DNA from: Kordiimonas lipolytica
GTDB taxonomy: Bacteria; Pseudomonadota; Alphaproteobacteria; Sphingomonadales; Kordiimonadaceae
DNA: 64,000 nucleotides
Assembly (NCBI RefSeq): GCF_001550065.1
Contig: NZ_LRUB01000028.1
Span: forward strand, 1 to 64,000
Direction: 5' to 3'
A model generated the notes under the pieces. It did not search any database and was not told where the DNA came from. It saw only the letters and a list, made by a program, of their open reading frames with translations. The position numbers were made by a program, and so were the translations under genes. Positions 55,514 through 64,000 of the stretch are shown in pieces. Each line of letters opens with the position of its first letter. The first letter of the stretch is position 1.

Positions 55514-56104
55514 TTACTGGCCTTCGCCATTTGCGGCAGGTGCTGCTTCATCAGCTTTCTGCGGCATGTTCAGCGAGACAGTTGGCAGTTCAGCATCGAG
55601 CTTTTCGATAAATTCTGTGGTTACATCGATACCTGCGGCAGAACCCAGTACCAAGCGCTTCAGCATGATGATTTGGGCCTTGCGGTCAGAAAGGAGGCTG
55701 CGGATTACAGGTTGGCGCGCACGCTCTACTTGTACCATAGCTTCCTGGCGCAGCTTGTCGAAGGTATACTCAAGCTGGCTAAGGGCTTGCTGCGCCTGAA
55801 CATACTGGCTTTCCAGCTTGCGCTTCTCTTCTTCATACTTATCGTTGCCGATGATGGCTTTACGCTTTTCAAGGTCTGCGAGCTGTTGCTCTACCACACC
55901 GCCGCGCGTGATGAATTGACGAAGCTGCAGGATGTTCTGACGCAGTTCTGCTGTCTGCAGGTTGAAATCCTTGTATGCAGCTGCCTCACGCTCAACGCGT
56001 TCGTCATCCACAGTCAGGATCTGTGCCGTGGCCATAGTTGTGATGGTTAGTGCGGCGAGCGCACCCACAACAGCCAGTTTCAATGATTTAAACATGTTAC
56101 CCAT
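55514..56104 (-). CDS. OmpH/Skp-family periplasmic chaperone
   Basis: Skp-like proteins hold unfolded outer membrane proteins in transit. The 196-residue protein has a signal peptide (LKLAVVGALAALTITTMATA, cut before QILTVDDE), then the long paired helices of the Skp tentacles, Gln/Glu/Arg-rich, between residues 35 and 135. The C-terminal strand and helix lead to an Ala- and Pro-rich tail. It starts at ATG 56104 (or 56095), 21 bases after bamA, as in most alphaproteobacterial bamA clusters. Confidence 0.88.
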   Translation of the reverse strand: MGNMFKSLKLAVVGALAALTITTMATAQILTVDDERVEREAAAYKDFNLQTAELRQNILQLRQFITRGGVVEQQLADLEKRKAIIGNDKYEEEKRKLESQYVQAQQALSQLEYTFDKLRQEAMVQVERARQPVIRSLLSDRKAQIIMLKRLVLGSAAGIDVTTEFIEKLDAELPTVSLNMPQKADEAAPAANGEGQ

Positions 56105-56125
56105 TATTTTTTCCCTAGTTTACCC

Positions 56126-58720
56126 TTAGAAGGCCGTCCCGACGTTAAACTGCAGAGTTTGCGTCCGGTCACCCAATTGTTTTTTCAATGTCTTAGACAG
56201 ATCGATCCGGAATGGCCCGAATGGCGACTGCCAGGAGAAGCCGATACCCACGGAAATCCGTGGCGCTGGCGAATTACCTGCAAGACAGTTTGTGTTCAGG
56301 CTGGAAAGCGTGTTGTCAGCATTTGCCGCGTCAAATTCAGCCTGAGTGAAGGTACATTCCAGTCGGCTATCTTCCTGCGCGCGGAACAATGACCCTACGT
56401 CAACAAATGCCGAGGCCTGGATGCCCGATTCAAGAGCGGCATCGCCTAGCGGGAAGAAGAGCTCACCGCGACCGATATAATAGGCCGTGCCGCCCAATGA
56501 TTGTTCGCTGGCGAAATCACGAGGCCCCATACCTGCCACATCAAAGCCACGCATACGCGGACCGCCGATAAAGAACTTGTCTGACAGACGAATATCTTGG
56601 CCCAGGCCGTGGATAATCCCTGCCTCACCGCCGGCCCGGAAGGTCCAGCCCTGCCACGGTGTCCAGTAGTTGTCAAAGTTCAGAGACGACCGCAGATAAC
56701 GCACATCACCACCCAAACCGGCAAAGTCCTGGCTGAAGTAGAAACTGTGACCACGTGTTGGACGGATAACACTGTTCAGCGTGTTGAATCCAACCGTGTA
56801 GCCCAAAATGGATTGGAAGCGATTGCCAAGAGAATCCTGGATACCGGTAGATAGCGCTACGGTTTTTTCGTCAAAATCCAGCTCGGCAATGCTGTCAGCA
56901 CCACTACCATTGACGTCATAATCAGCAAGGGTTACCGCGCCATCACCGTTTACATCATAAAGGCCTACCCGGCGCGCGATTTCGTCTTCATCGGTCACAC
57001 CTTCAGTGGTCTGGGTACCATAATAACTCTGGAAGAAGCTATTAAGGAAGCCATCCAGAATATTCACATTATCCCGACGCAATGTATAGCGGGTGGAAAG
57101 TGTCCAATATTCACTGATCGCCATCCCAGCTCGCAGAGAGAAGCCAATCGATTTCGTATCGAAGAAGGACCCGAACGAGCTTGAATCTACTTTGCGTGCG
57201 AAAATGTCAAAGCCTGCAGCGACCCGGCGCCCCATAAAGTATGGCTCAGTGAAACCGAGATCAATTTCCTGCCGCCTTCCGGACAGGCGAAGGCCCAGAC
57301 GCAGATCCTGCGCCATACCGCGGAAGTTCCGTTGCTGGATCGAGAAATCGAAAATGAAGTTTTCAAGGCTCGAGAAACCGGCACCAAGGTTCAACTGGCC
57401 TGTTGCTTGCTCCTCGACATTCACGTCCAGCACCATGCGGTCAGGGTCTGACCCCTGAAGCTGCTCAATCGTCACCTCCCGGAAGAAGTCCAGTCGCTTG
57501 AGGCGAGTTTCCGACCGGCTAACAAGAGCAGAGTTGAACGCGTCGCCTTCCTGCAAACGAAATTCGCGGCGGATCACCCGGTCAAGCGTCACAACATTGC
57601 CACTGATGTTGATCCGTTCCACATACACGCGTGGCGCGTCAAGAACGCGGAAGGTAATGTTGATTTTACGCGCATCACGGTCCCGGCTGATCTGTGGGCG
57701 AACATCCACAAATGCATAGCCCAGAAGGCCTGCAGCGTTCGAGAGCGATTCAACCGTTTTCTCGATAGCTTCCGCATTATAGGTCATCCCTTCACGCATC
57801 AGAAGGAACGCGCGGAACAGGCTGGCATCTACATCACGGATTTCGCTCTCCACATCGATTTCGCCGAATTCGTAAATCTCGCCTTCTTCCACCGTGAATG
57901 TAATGAAGAAGTCTTCCCGGTCAGGGGTGAGCTCAGAAATTGCCGACACAGTCCGGAAGTCAGCATAGCCTTCATTCAGATAATGCTGGCGCAAGACCTG
58001 CTGGTCATAGGCTAGACGATCAGGATCGAAAGTATCGTTCGATGTGAAGATTTTCCACCAGCGGGATTCTTTCGTCGCCAGGACGTCCCGCAGATCTCCA
58101 TCGCTGAAAACATGGTTACCGATAAAATTGATACGGCTGACTTTTGTTTTCGGGCCTTCCTGAATTTCATAAATAAGATCGACGCGGTTTTGTTCAAGCT
58201 GAACCACCTTTGGCTCGATGATCGCAGCGAAGCGACCAGAGCGACGATACAGTTCCAACATCCGCTGAACATCAGCGCGAACCTTCGCACGAGTAAAGAC
58301 CTGACGGGGCCTCAAACGGGCCTCTTCAATCAGTTCATCGCGATCAAGCCGTTTGTTACCTTCAAAGATAATGCGGTTGATGATCGGGTTTTCAACAACC
58401 CGGACGATCAAGGCCCCTTGGTTTTCCGACAACTCCACATCGGAAAACAGGCCTGTTGCAAACAGATTCTTAAGGCTGATGTCCAGCCGCTCCGCATCGA
58501 AAGGCTGACCGGGCTGGACAGCCAGATAAGACGCAATGGTCTCCGGCTCCACCCGTTCGTTGCCGATCACACTGATCTGACGGATAATAGGAATCTGCTG
58601 GGCAGCTGGCTGCTGTTGCGCCATTGCCGGCACCGTTAGCGAAGCTCCCCCGATCGTAAGCGCTATAACAAAGCGCCACATCACGCACATCTTAAATAAA
58701 CGCAACTTTTTCCTGCCCAT
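56126..58720 (-). CDS. bamA: Outer membrane protein assembly factor BamA
   Basis: BamA folds and inserts beta-barrel proteins into the outer membrane. The 864-residue protein has a signal peptide (cut after PAMA, residue 34), five POTRA domains (about 45-440), and a C-terminal Omp85 barrel ending in Phe864. The conserved barrel motif appears as PRMRGFD near 721-727. It is longer than the usual 760-800 residues, partly because of a barrel-loop insertion at about 570-615 with an EF-hand-like DVNGDGAVTLAD (589-600), and a later loop with Cys789 and Cys812. It sits between rseP and ompH. Confidence 0.96.
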   Translation of the reverse strand: MGRKKLRLFKMCVMWRFVIALTIGGASLTVPAMAQQQPAAQQIPIIRQISVIGNERVEPETIASYLAVQPGQPFDAERLDISLKNLFATGLFSDVELSENQGALIVRVVENPIINRIIFEGNKRLDRDELIEEARLRPRQVFTRAKVRADVQRMLELYRRSGRFAAIIEPKVVQLEQNRVDLIYEIQEGPKTKVSRINFIGNHVFSDGDLRDVLATKESRWWKIFTSNDTFDPDRLAYDQQVLRQHYLNEGYADFRTVSAISELTPDREDFFITFTVEEGEIYEFGEIDVESEIRDVDASLFRAFLLMREGMTYNAEAIEKTVESLSNAAGLLGYAFVDVRPQISRDRDARKINITFRVLDAPRVYVERINISGNVVTLDRVIRREFRLQEGDAFNSALVSRSETRLKRLDFFREVTIEQLQGSDPDRMVLDVNVEEQATGQLNLGAGFSSLENFIFDFSIQQRNFRGMAQDLRLGLRLSGRRQEIDLGFTEPYFMGRRVAAGFDIFARKVDSSSFGSFFDTKSIGFSLRAGMAISEYWTLSTRYTLRRDNVNILDGFLNSFFQSYYGTQTTEGVTDEDEIARRVGLYDVNGDGAVTLADYDVNGSGADSIAELDFDEKTVALSTGIQDSLGNRFQSILGYTVGFNTLNSVIRPTRGHSFYFSQDFAGLGGDVRYLRSSLNFDNYWTPWQGWTFRAGGEAGIIHGLGQDIRLSDKFFIGGPRMRGFDVAGMGPRDFASEQSLGGTAYYIGRGELFFPLGDAALESGIQASAFVDVGSLFRAQEDSRLECTFTQAEFDAANADNTLSSLNTNCLAGNSPAPRISVGIGFSWQSPFGPFRIDLSKTLKKQLGDRTQTLQFNVGTAF

Positions 58721-58757
58721 TCATAATTTTTTTAGCGACAATGGCGGTGAAATTGGC

Positions 58758-59891
58758 CTAGAGCGGCAAGGATTGCAAGTCATTCAATGTCACAAGCAAC
58801 ATAAAAATCAACATTAGCGCAAATCCAGCCACAAAACCGGCTTCCTGAGCCTTCTTGCTGATGGGTGAGCCCTTGATTGCCTCAAGCCCATAAAACAGCA
58901 AATGCCCACCATCCAACACCGGGATTGGCAGCAAATTCACAATACCAAGATTAAGTGACAGCATGGCTAGAAGCCATACCAGTGATTCAAGGCCATCGTG
59001 GGCGGCCTCGCCGATTGCAGTGGCAATCCGCACGGGCCCTCCCAATTCCTTCACAGAACGAACCCCAAGGATCATCTGGCCCAGTGTAGTGAAAATCATT
59101 TTAGTGGTTGAGACCATCTGGCGGCTGCCTTCAGACATGGAAAGCCAGAAGCCAGGGTGCTCAATAACCTGCGTGTATGGCGTCCGACCGTCTTCGTCTG
59201 AATTGCCAACCCCCAGATATCCATAAGGATAGCGATTACCAAAGCGGTCTTCGAAATACTTGGTCCCAATGGTTGGGCGAAGGATCACTTCCCTGCCCTC
59301 ACGCTCTACAACTACATCAAGTGTGTGCCCTGGGCGCAGCCTGACAATACGTGCGATATCAGAGAAACGGTCCACTTCCTGGCCGTTGATCTGCGTAATG
59401 CGGTCATGGCTTTGGAAGCCAGCAACACCTGCCGGATCCTCGGCCCCAACAGAGACCGCTACGGGTTCAGTAATCGCGACGCCGTGCAGATACACAAAGG
59501 CGCCGAAAACAAGAACCGCAGCAATCAAATTAACGGCGGGACCGGCGAAAACAATCAGGGCCCGCTGCCACAGAGGCTTGAAATGATAGCAAACCTTCTT
59601 TTCTTCTTCGGTCAAACCTTCAGGAATATCACCAGGATTGCTGGCCGCAGACGCATCGCCAAAGAATCTAACATAGCCACCAAGCGGTATCAGGCTGATT
59701 TTCCAACGCGTGCCCCGCTTGTCAGTGCGACCAAAAAGCTCCTTCCCCATACCAATCGAAAAGGTCTCGATTTTCACGCCGAAAATCCTGCCAACGATAT
59801 AGTGTCCCCACTCGTGAATAAACACGAGCAGGCTGAAGCCCCCGATAAATGCGGCAATGGTGAAAAACAGTCCTGGGCCTTCGGTCTCCAT
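58758..59891 (-). CDS. rseP: Site-2 protease RseP (membrane zinc metalloprotease)
   Basis: RseP cuts membrane-spanning anti-sigma factors and signal peptides. The 377-residue polytopic protein has the zinc motif HEWGH at residues 26-30, a PDZ domain at about 125-200 (VGAEDPAGVAGFQSHDRITQINGQEV), and the second catalytic motif NLLPIPVLDGGHL near residue 320. Its start is 10 bases after dxr, with an AAGGA-type ribosome-binding site. The dxr-rseP-bamA order is nearly universal in proteobacteria. Confidence 0.96.
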   Translation of the reverse strand: METEGPGLFFTIAAFIGGFSLLVFIHEWGHYIVGRIFGVKIETFSIGMGKELFGRTDKRGTRWKISLIPLGGYVRFFGDASAASNPGDIPEGLTEEEKKVCYHFKPLWQRALIVFAGPAVNLIAAVLVFGAFVYLHGVAITEPVAVSVGAEDPAGVAGFQSHDRITQINGQEVDRFSDIARIVRLRPGHTLDVVVEREGREVILRPTIGTKYFEDRFGNRYPYGYLGVGNSDEDGRTPYTQVIEHPGFWLSMSEGSRQMVSTTKMIFTTLGQMILGVRSVKELGGPVRIATAIGEAAHDGLESLVWLLAMLSLNLGIVNLLPIPVLDGGHLLFYGLEAIKGSPISKKAQEAGFVAGFALMLIFMLLVTLNDLQSLPL

Positions 59892-59901
59892 GGAGTAATC
59901 C

Positions 59902-61074
59902 TTACTTCTTCCGGCTTTCCAACTGTAGCCCGGCTAGGCGCCGCGCCTCTTGATCAATTTCAAACACATTCGTTAGCGATTGTGGCGCTTTCATGTCGAT
60001 TTGGGCAAGAGTTTCCTCGACCAGTGCTGGGATATCCATGAAGCCGATCTGTCCCGACAAGAACCCACCGACAGCAACCTCATTCGCAGCATTCAACACT
60101 GCCGGGGCCGCCCCACCCGCGTCAAGGGCTTCTTTAGCCAGCGCAAGGCAGCGAAAGGCCTCATAATCAGGGGCTTGAAAGGTCAGTGACCCAATTTCAG
60201 CGAGCGATAGCCGCTTCACCGGGGCTTCCATGCGCTCCGGCCATGCCAGGCTATAGGCGATCGGCGTTCGCATATCAGGTGAGCCAAGCTGAGCCAATAC
60301 GCTGCCATCCTGATATTCCACCATCGAATGAATGACAGACTGCGGATGCACCAGAACTTCAATCTGGTCCTTGGAAACAGGGAACAGATGAAACGCCTCA
60401 ATTACTTCAAGGCCCTTGTTCATCATGGTGGCGGAATCGACCGAAATCTTGGCGCCCATGTCCCAGTTGGGGTGTGCGACGGCTTGCGCAGGCGTGACAT
60501 CCAGCAGGTCGTGACGACTACGGCCCAGGAAAGGCCCGCCAGAGGCGGTCAGGATCAACCGGTCAACGGCCTTCGCTGCGCCAAAATCAAACACTTGATA
60601 GATGGCATTATGTTCAGAATCGACCGGCAACAAAGTCGCTCCATGTTCGGCCACTTCTGCCATCAGCAAGTCGCCCGCACATACAAGGCATTCCTTATTG
60701 GCAAGCGCTACCGTCGCACCGCGCCGGACAGCGGCCATAGTAGGCCTCAGGCCTGCAGCACCAACGATGGCCGCCATCACGATATCGGATGGCCTAGCGG
60801 CGGCTTCAATCAGGGCTTCATCGCCCGCAGCGGCCTCAACCCCTGTGCCCGCAAGCAACGCCTTAAGCGTTCCCAGTTTGCTTTCGTCGCCAATGACCGC
60901 CAGTTGGGCGTTAAAGCTGATCGCAGCCTTTGCCAGCTCTTCAACCCGGCTGTAAGCTGTGAGCGCCAAAACATTGAATTTATTTCTATTTCTGGAAATC
61001 AGGTCGAGCGTACTCTGCCCGACCGAACCGGTGGCGCCTAGAACTGTCACGCTTTTCTGGATTGTATCCACCAT
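59902..61074 (-). CDS. dxr: 1-deoxy-D-xylulose 5-phosphate reductoisomerase
   Basis: Dxr makes 2-C-methyl-D-erythritol 4-phosphate for the MEP pathway, feeding the ispDF enzyme encoded at 23.6 kb. The 390-residue protein has the NADPH-binding VTVLGATGSVGQSTLDLI, LANKECLVCAG, LLPVDSEHNAIYQ, TASGGPF and the MNKGLEVIEAFHLF metal-site region. The ATG at 61074 overlaps the cdsA stop by one base; a GTG one codon earlier is less likely. Confidence 0.96.
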   Translation of the reverse strand: MVDTIQKSVTVLGATGSVGQSTLDLISRNRNKFNVLALTAYSRVEELAKAAISFNAQLAVIGDESKLGTLKALLAGTGVEAAAGDEALIEAAARPSDIVMAAIVGAAGLRPTMAAVRRGATVALANKECLVCAGDLLMAEVAEHGATLLPVDSEHNAIYQVFDFGAAKAVDRLILTASGGPFLGRSRHDLLDVTPAQAVAHPNWDMGAKISVDSATMMNKGLEVIEAFHLFPVSKDQIEVLVHPQSVIHSMVEYQDGSVLAQLGSPDMRTPIAYSLAWPERMEAPVKRLSLAEIGSLTFQAPDYEAFRCLALAKEALDAGGAAPAVLNAANEVAVGGFLSGQIGFMDIPALVEETLAQIDMKAPQSLTNVFEIDQEARRLAGLQLESRKK

Positions 61075-61877
61075 CACGATAACTCAAAACCAAACAGGGG
61101 GTAAAATGTCATAAGGAGAGCAACAGCAGGCGCCACAAACACAAGACCGTCCACGCGGTCCAGCAAACCGCCGTGGCCAGGGATAAGTCCGCCCGAGTCC
61201 TTGACACCAAACGACCGCTTGATGCCGCTTTCCAGCAGGTCTCCCACTTGCGCCCAGGCAGCCAAAAGACCTGCTACCCACCAATAATTAATGTCGAATT
61301 CAAAAAATGCCGCAAATGCGACACTGACTGCGCTACTCAGCGCCATGCCACCTAACAGGCCCGCCCAGGTCTTCTTTGGGCTAATCTTTGGTGCCAGTTT
61401 TGGCCCACCGATGCCCTTTCCGGCAAAATAGCCCCCTACATCCGTGGCCCAAACAACAAGGAAAACCCAGAAAACCACGAGCGCACTTGCCTCGCGGATA
61501 TAAAAAAGCGCGACAAGCGGCAACGCCACATAGCCTAAACCAGTCAACCACCAGCCAAGGGACGGTGACGTCTTGACCAGCATCCTGCCAAGCAAGGCAA
61601 GCCCCGTTAGCCCAATAATAAGCAGAGCCACAGCGCCAAAGCCTGTAGCAAGCAGAACAGGTACCAGCAAAGCCAGCAGGGCGGCAGACAGACCGTGTAA
61701 AAGCCTTGGCTCAACCTTCGTCAAGCCGCACCATTCAATAATCATAAGGGCGCCACCAAGCGCCAAAAGACCAGCGAACCACCAGCCGCCCGCATAGATC
61801 GGCCATAAAACGACCGGCAAAAGCAACACTGCAGATACTATGCGTTTGAAAAGATTATCCGAAATCCCAAAAGGCAT
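61074..61877 (-). CDS. cdsA: Phosphatidate cytidylyltransferase
   Basis: CdsA makes CDP-diacylglycerol, the precursor of all bacterial phospholipids. The 267-residue protein has seven to eight hydrophobic helices and the C-terminal family signature, seen as SGIKRSFGVKDSGGLIPGHGGLLDRVDGLVF. It is co-transcribed between uppS and dxr, starting 15 bases after uppS. Confidence 0.96.
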   Translation of the reverse strand: MPFGISDNLFKRIVSAVLLLPVVLWPIYAGGWWFAGLLALGGALMIIEWCGLTKVEPRLLHGLSAALLALLVPVLLATGFGAVALLIIGLTGLALLGRMLVKTSPSLGWWLTGLGYVALPLVALFYIREASALVVFWVFLVVWATDVGGYFAGKGIGGPKLAPKISPKKTWAGLLGGMALSSAVSVAFAAFFEFDINYWWVAGLLAAWAQVGDLLESGIKRSFGVKDSGGLIPGHGGLLDRVDGLVFVAPAVALLMTFYPLFGFELS

Positions 61878-61892
61878 ACGGCACCCTATCTC

Positions 61893-62633
61893 TTATGGGC
61901 GCACACCAAAGCGGCGGTCGCGAGTTTGAAAATCGGACACTGCCTTGGCAAATGCCTCTTTGGTGAAATCCGGCCACAAGATATCGAGGAACAAGAATTC
62001 CGAGTAAGCAGCCTGCCACAACAGGAAATTTGACAGCCGCTGCTCACCGCTTGTTCTAATAATCAGGTCAGGGTCTGGTAAGCCGCGGGTCGTCAAAGAA
62101 TCAGCGAAGACTGCTTCAGTGATATCATCCGCGGTCATCTCACCTTTTGCTACTGCACGCGCAAGCTTTTGCGCTGCGTCCAGCATCTCATCGCGACTAC
62201 CGTAGCTCAGGGCGATAACCAATGTCATTCGATCGTTGTTGGCCGTCATTTCCTCGGCACGGTCGATCATCTTTTGAATATCTGGAGACAGCCTGTCCCT
62301 GCGGCCAATCACACGTAATCGGATATTTTGCTTGTGTAAGGTTTTAACTTCACGGTTCAGGTAAAGCTTTAGCAGGCCCATAAGGTCCCGAACTTCTTCC
62401 TCTGGACGATTCCAGTTTTCCGAAGAAAAAGCGTATAAGGTCAGGTATTTGACGCCTGCATTCAAAGCGCCTTCAATTGCCTCGCGGACTGCCTCGGCCC
62501 CCTGTTTGTGGCCTGCGGACCTTGCCTTGCCTTTTTGGGCCGCCCACCTGCCATTGCCGTCCATGATTATGGCAACATGTTTTGGAGGCACCATTGCTGA
62601 CGCCTCTTGGATAGGCTGGGCCTGAGCTACCAT
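61893..62633 (-). CDS. uppS: Undecaprenyl diphosphate synthase (di-trans,poly-cis)
   Basis: UppS builds the C55 lipid carrier for peptidoglycan. The 246-residue protein starts at ATG 62633, one base after the frr stop. It has the catalytic Asp25 in HVAIIMDGNGRWAAQKG, FSSENWNRPEEEVRDLMGL, and the C-terminal DLIIRTSGEQRLSNFLLWQAAYSE and FLDILWPDF segments. A longer frame beginning inside frr lacks family similarity. It uses isopentenyl diphosphate made through Dxr and IspDF. Confidence 0.96.
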   Translation of the reverse strand: MVAQAQPIQEASAMVPPKHVAIIMDGNGRWAAQKGKARSAGHKQGAEAVREAIEGALNAGVKYLTLYAFSSENWNRPEEEVRDLMGLLKLYLNREVKTLHKQNIRLRVIGRRDRLSPDIQKMIDRAEEMTANNDRMTLVIALSYGSRDEMLDAAQKLARAVAKGEMTADDITEAVFADSLTTRGLPDPDLIIRTSGEQRLSNFLLWQAAYSEFLFLDILWPDFTKEAFAKAVSDFQTRDRRFGVRP

Positions 62634-62634
62634 G

Positions 62635-63198
62635 TTAGACCTGCATGATTTCTTTTTCTTTGGCCTGCAGAAGTTCATCCACCTCGCCAACAAACTTGTT
62701 AGTCAGGTCCTGAACCTCATCGGCATACATCTTGTGATCGTCTTCGCTAATGGACTTATCTTTTTCCATCTTCTTGAGCTGATCCATGCCGTCGCGACGC
62801 ACATTTCGGATCGCGATACGCGCAGTCTCTGCATATTTTGCAGCAACCTTGGCGAGCTCAGCCCGGCGCTCTTCATTAAGCTCAGGGATCGGGATACGGA
62901 CCAGCTGGCCATCAATCATAGGATTCAGGCCGAGACCAGAGTTGCGGATCGCCTTTTCAACGGCGGAGACATTGCCCTTGTCCCAAACCTGAACAGACAG
63001 CATGCGCGGCTCTGGTACACCAACCGTACCAACTTGGTTCAGTGGCATATTGGCACCGTAAACGTCTACCGTTACCGGGTCCAGAAGACTGGTCGTCGCC
63101 CGACCGGAGCGCAGGCCCGCGTATTCATGCTTCAGCGCTTCAACAGCGCCTTTCATGCGGCGCTCGATATCCTGCAGATCAAGTTCTTCATCACTCAT
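62635..63198 (-). CDS. frr: Ribosome recycling factor
   Basis: With EF-G it splits post-termination ribosomes. The 187-residue protein shows the two-domain family form: helical domain [22 protein letters not shown], domain II with [31 protein letters not shown] and [14 protein letters not shown], then the long helices [14 protein letters not shown] and [23 protein letters not shown]. It follows pyrH by two bases. Confidence 0.97.
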   Translation of the reverse strand: MSDEELDLQDIERRMKGAVEALKHEYAGLRSGRATTSLLDPVTVDVYGANMPLNQVGTVGVPEPRMLSVQVWDKGNVSAVEKAIRNSGLGLNPMIDGQLVRIPIPELNEERRAELAKVAAKYAETARIAIRNVRRDGMDQLKKMEKDKSISEDDHKMYADEVQDLTNKFVGEVDELLQAKEKEIMQV

Positions 63199-63200
63199 GT

Positions 63201-63923
63201 TTATTCCTCACCCACGATTGTGCAAGTGCCCTCACCTTGGAGGACCCTCACTAGCTCATCTTGCGTTTGAATAGAAAAGACAACAATTGGAATATTGTTT
63301 TCGCGGCTCAATGAAATAGCCGATGCGTCCATCACCTTCAGATCCTGCTTCAACACATCCATGTAGGACAGGCGGTCGTAGCGGACAGCCGTCGGGTCCT
63401 TTTTGGGGTCGGCGTTATAAACGCCATCAACCTGCGTACCCTTAAGCAGCGCATTACAGTTCATCTCAGCCGCTCTCAGGGCTGCTGCGGTGTCCGTCGT
63501 GAAGAACGGGTTACCTGTGCCTGCGGCGAAAATAACAACACGGCCCTTTTCAAGATGCCTGATCGCCCGACGGCGAATATATGGCTCGCTTACGCTCGCC
63601 ATCGGAATGGCGGACAGGACACGCGTGTCTACACCAACCTTCTCAAGCGCGTTCTGAAGAGCCAACGCATTCATCACAGTCGCCAGCATACCCATATGGT
63701 CTGCTGTCGACCGGTCCAGCCCTTCTGCAGCCCCTTTGATGCCGCGGAAGATATTGCCACCACCGACTACCACACATACTTCTGTGCCGATTTCCCGGGC
63801 ACGCTTTATCTCAAGTGACACGCGATTTGCGGTGACCGGATCAATCCCGTAACTACCGTCGCCCATCAGGGCTTCACCCGAAAGTTTCAGCAATACACGT
63901 TTAAATCTTGGCTCATTGGACAT
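63201..63923 (-). CDS. pyrH: Uridylate kinase
   Basis: UMP kinase supplies UDP for RNA and cell-wall precursors; its UTP product feeds CTP synthase at 37 kb. The 240-residue protein has the amino-acid-kinase fold with [13 protein letters not shown] at the start, [51 protein letters not shown] and [16 protein letters not shown]. It is the first gene of the pyrH-frr-uppS-cdsA-dxr-rseP-bamA-ompH-fabZ run within the window. The remaining 77 bases to the window edge show only a weak ACACC/GGTGT inverted repeat (about 63941-63959). Confidence 0.97.
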   Translation of the reverse strand: MSNEPRFKRVLLKLSGEALMGDGSYGIDPVTANRVSLEIKRAREIGTEVCVVVGGGNIFRGIKGAAEGLDRSTADHMGMLATVMNALALQNALEKVGVDTRVLSAIPMASVSEPYIRRRAIRHLEKGRVVIFAAGTGNPFFTTDTAAALRAAEMNCNALLKGTQVDGVYNADPKKDPTAVRYDRLSYMDVLKQDLKVMDASAISLSRENNIPIVVFSIQTQDELVRVLQGEGTCTIVGEE

Positions 63924-64000
63924 CAGCCAGTATCTCCCCTTACACCTTGAAATCTGGTGTTTATTTTGCCCGCTGCAGCTTATCCGCTTGAACCGGACAA

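Overview
The window comes from an alphaproteobacterial chromosome. The evidence is the gene order dusB-ntrB-ntrC-ntrY-ntrX-trkA-trkH-hfq-hflX, a fused ispDF gene, a pyruvate dehydrogenase E1 beta subunit with its own lipoyl domain, an alphaproteobacterial LexA with direct-repeat GAAC-N7-GAAC operators, and an imuA-imuB-dnaE2 mutagenesis cassette. Base composition is moderately GC-rich and codon use looks uniform, apart from the insertion sequence at the left edge. I cannot name the genus. Almost all of the window is coding. I found no rRNA, tRNA, CRISPR array or prophage.

Layout. 1-1.7 kb: an IS3-family element that has cut an unknown gene, leaving its 3' end and terminator hairpin. 1.75-7.3 kb: an SOS-controlled imuA-imuB-dnaE2 operon. 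7.5-10.5 kb: a small zinc-ribbon membrane protein and an accessory trio (nucleotidyltransferase, PAP2 phosphatase, secreted glycerophosphodiesterase). 10.6-23.5 kb: mazG facing a long leftward block of RNA chaperone, GTPase, potassium uptake, two nitrogen two-component systems and tRNA dihydrouridine synthase. 23.6-26.8 kb: rightward ispDF-pgpA-yeiH-like-cinA. 26.8-40 kb: leftward central metabolism (coenzyme-Q chaperone, lipA, pyruvate dehydrogenase, ftsB, eno, pyrG, secG, tpiA). 40.3-49.8 kb: rightward ppiD-trpE, trpGDC, moaC-moeA and lexA, with one antisense polysaccharide-deacetylase-like gene between trpE and trpG. 49.8-54.9 kb: comEC, gltX, gltA. 55-64 kb: leftward pyrH-frr-uppS-cdsA-dxr-rseP-bamA-ompH-fabZ, ending in a clear terminator.

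Functional links. lexA at 49 kb carries the same operator as imuA at 1.8 kb, so both belong to one SOS regulon. lipA serves the lipoyl domains of the nearby pyruvate dehydrogenase. ispDF, dxr and uppS form a path from isoprenoid precursors to the undecaprenyl carrier. bamA, ompH, rseP and ppiD are envelope biogenesis and quality-control genes. The points most worth a second look are: no lpxD, lpxA or lpxB in the fabZ-bamA cluster, where many relatives keep them; an EF-hand-like calcium loop in BamA; the nucleotidyltransferase/PAP2/GDPD trio; a tiny membrane protein inside the pyruvate dehydrogenase operon; and a zinc-ribbon membrane protein behind the mutasome operon.
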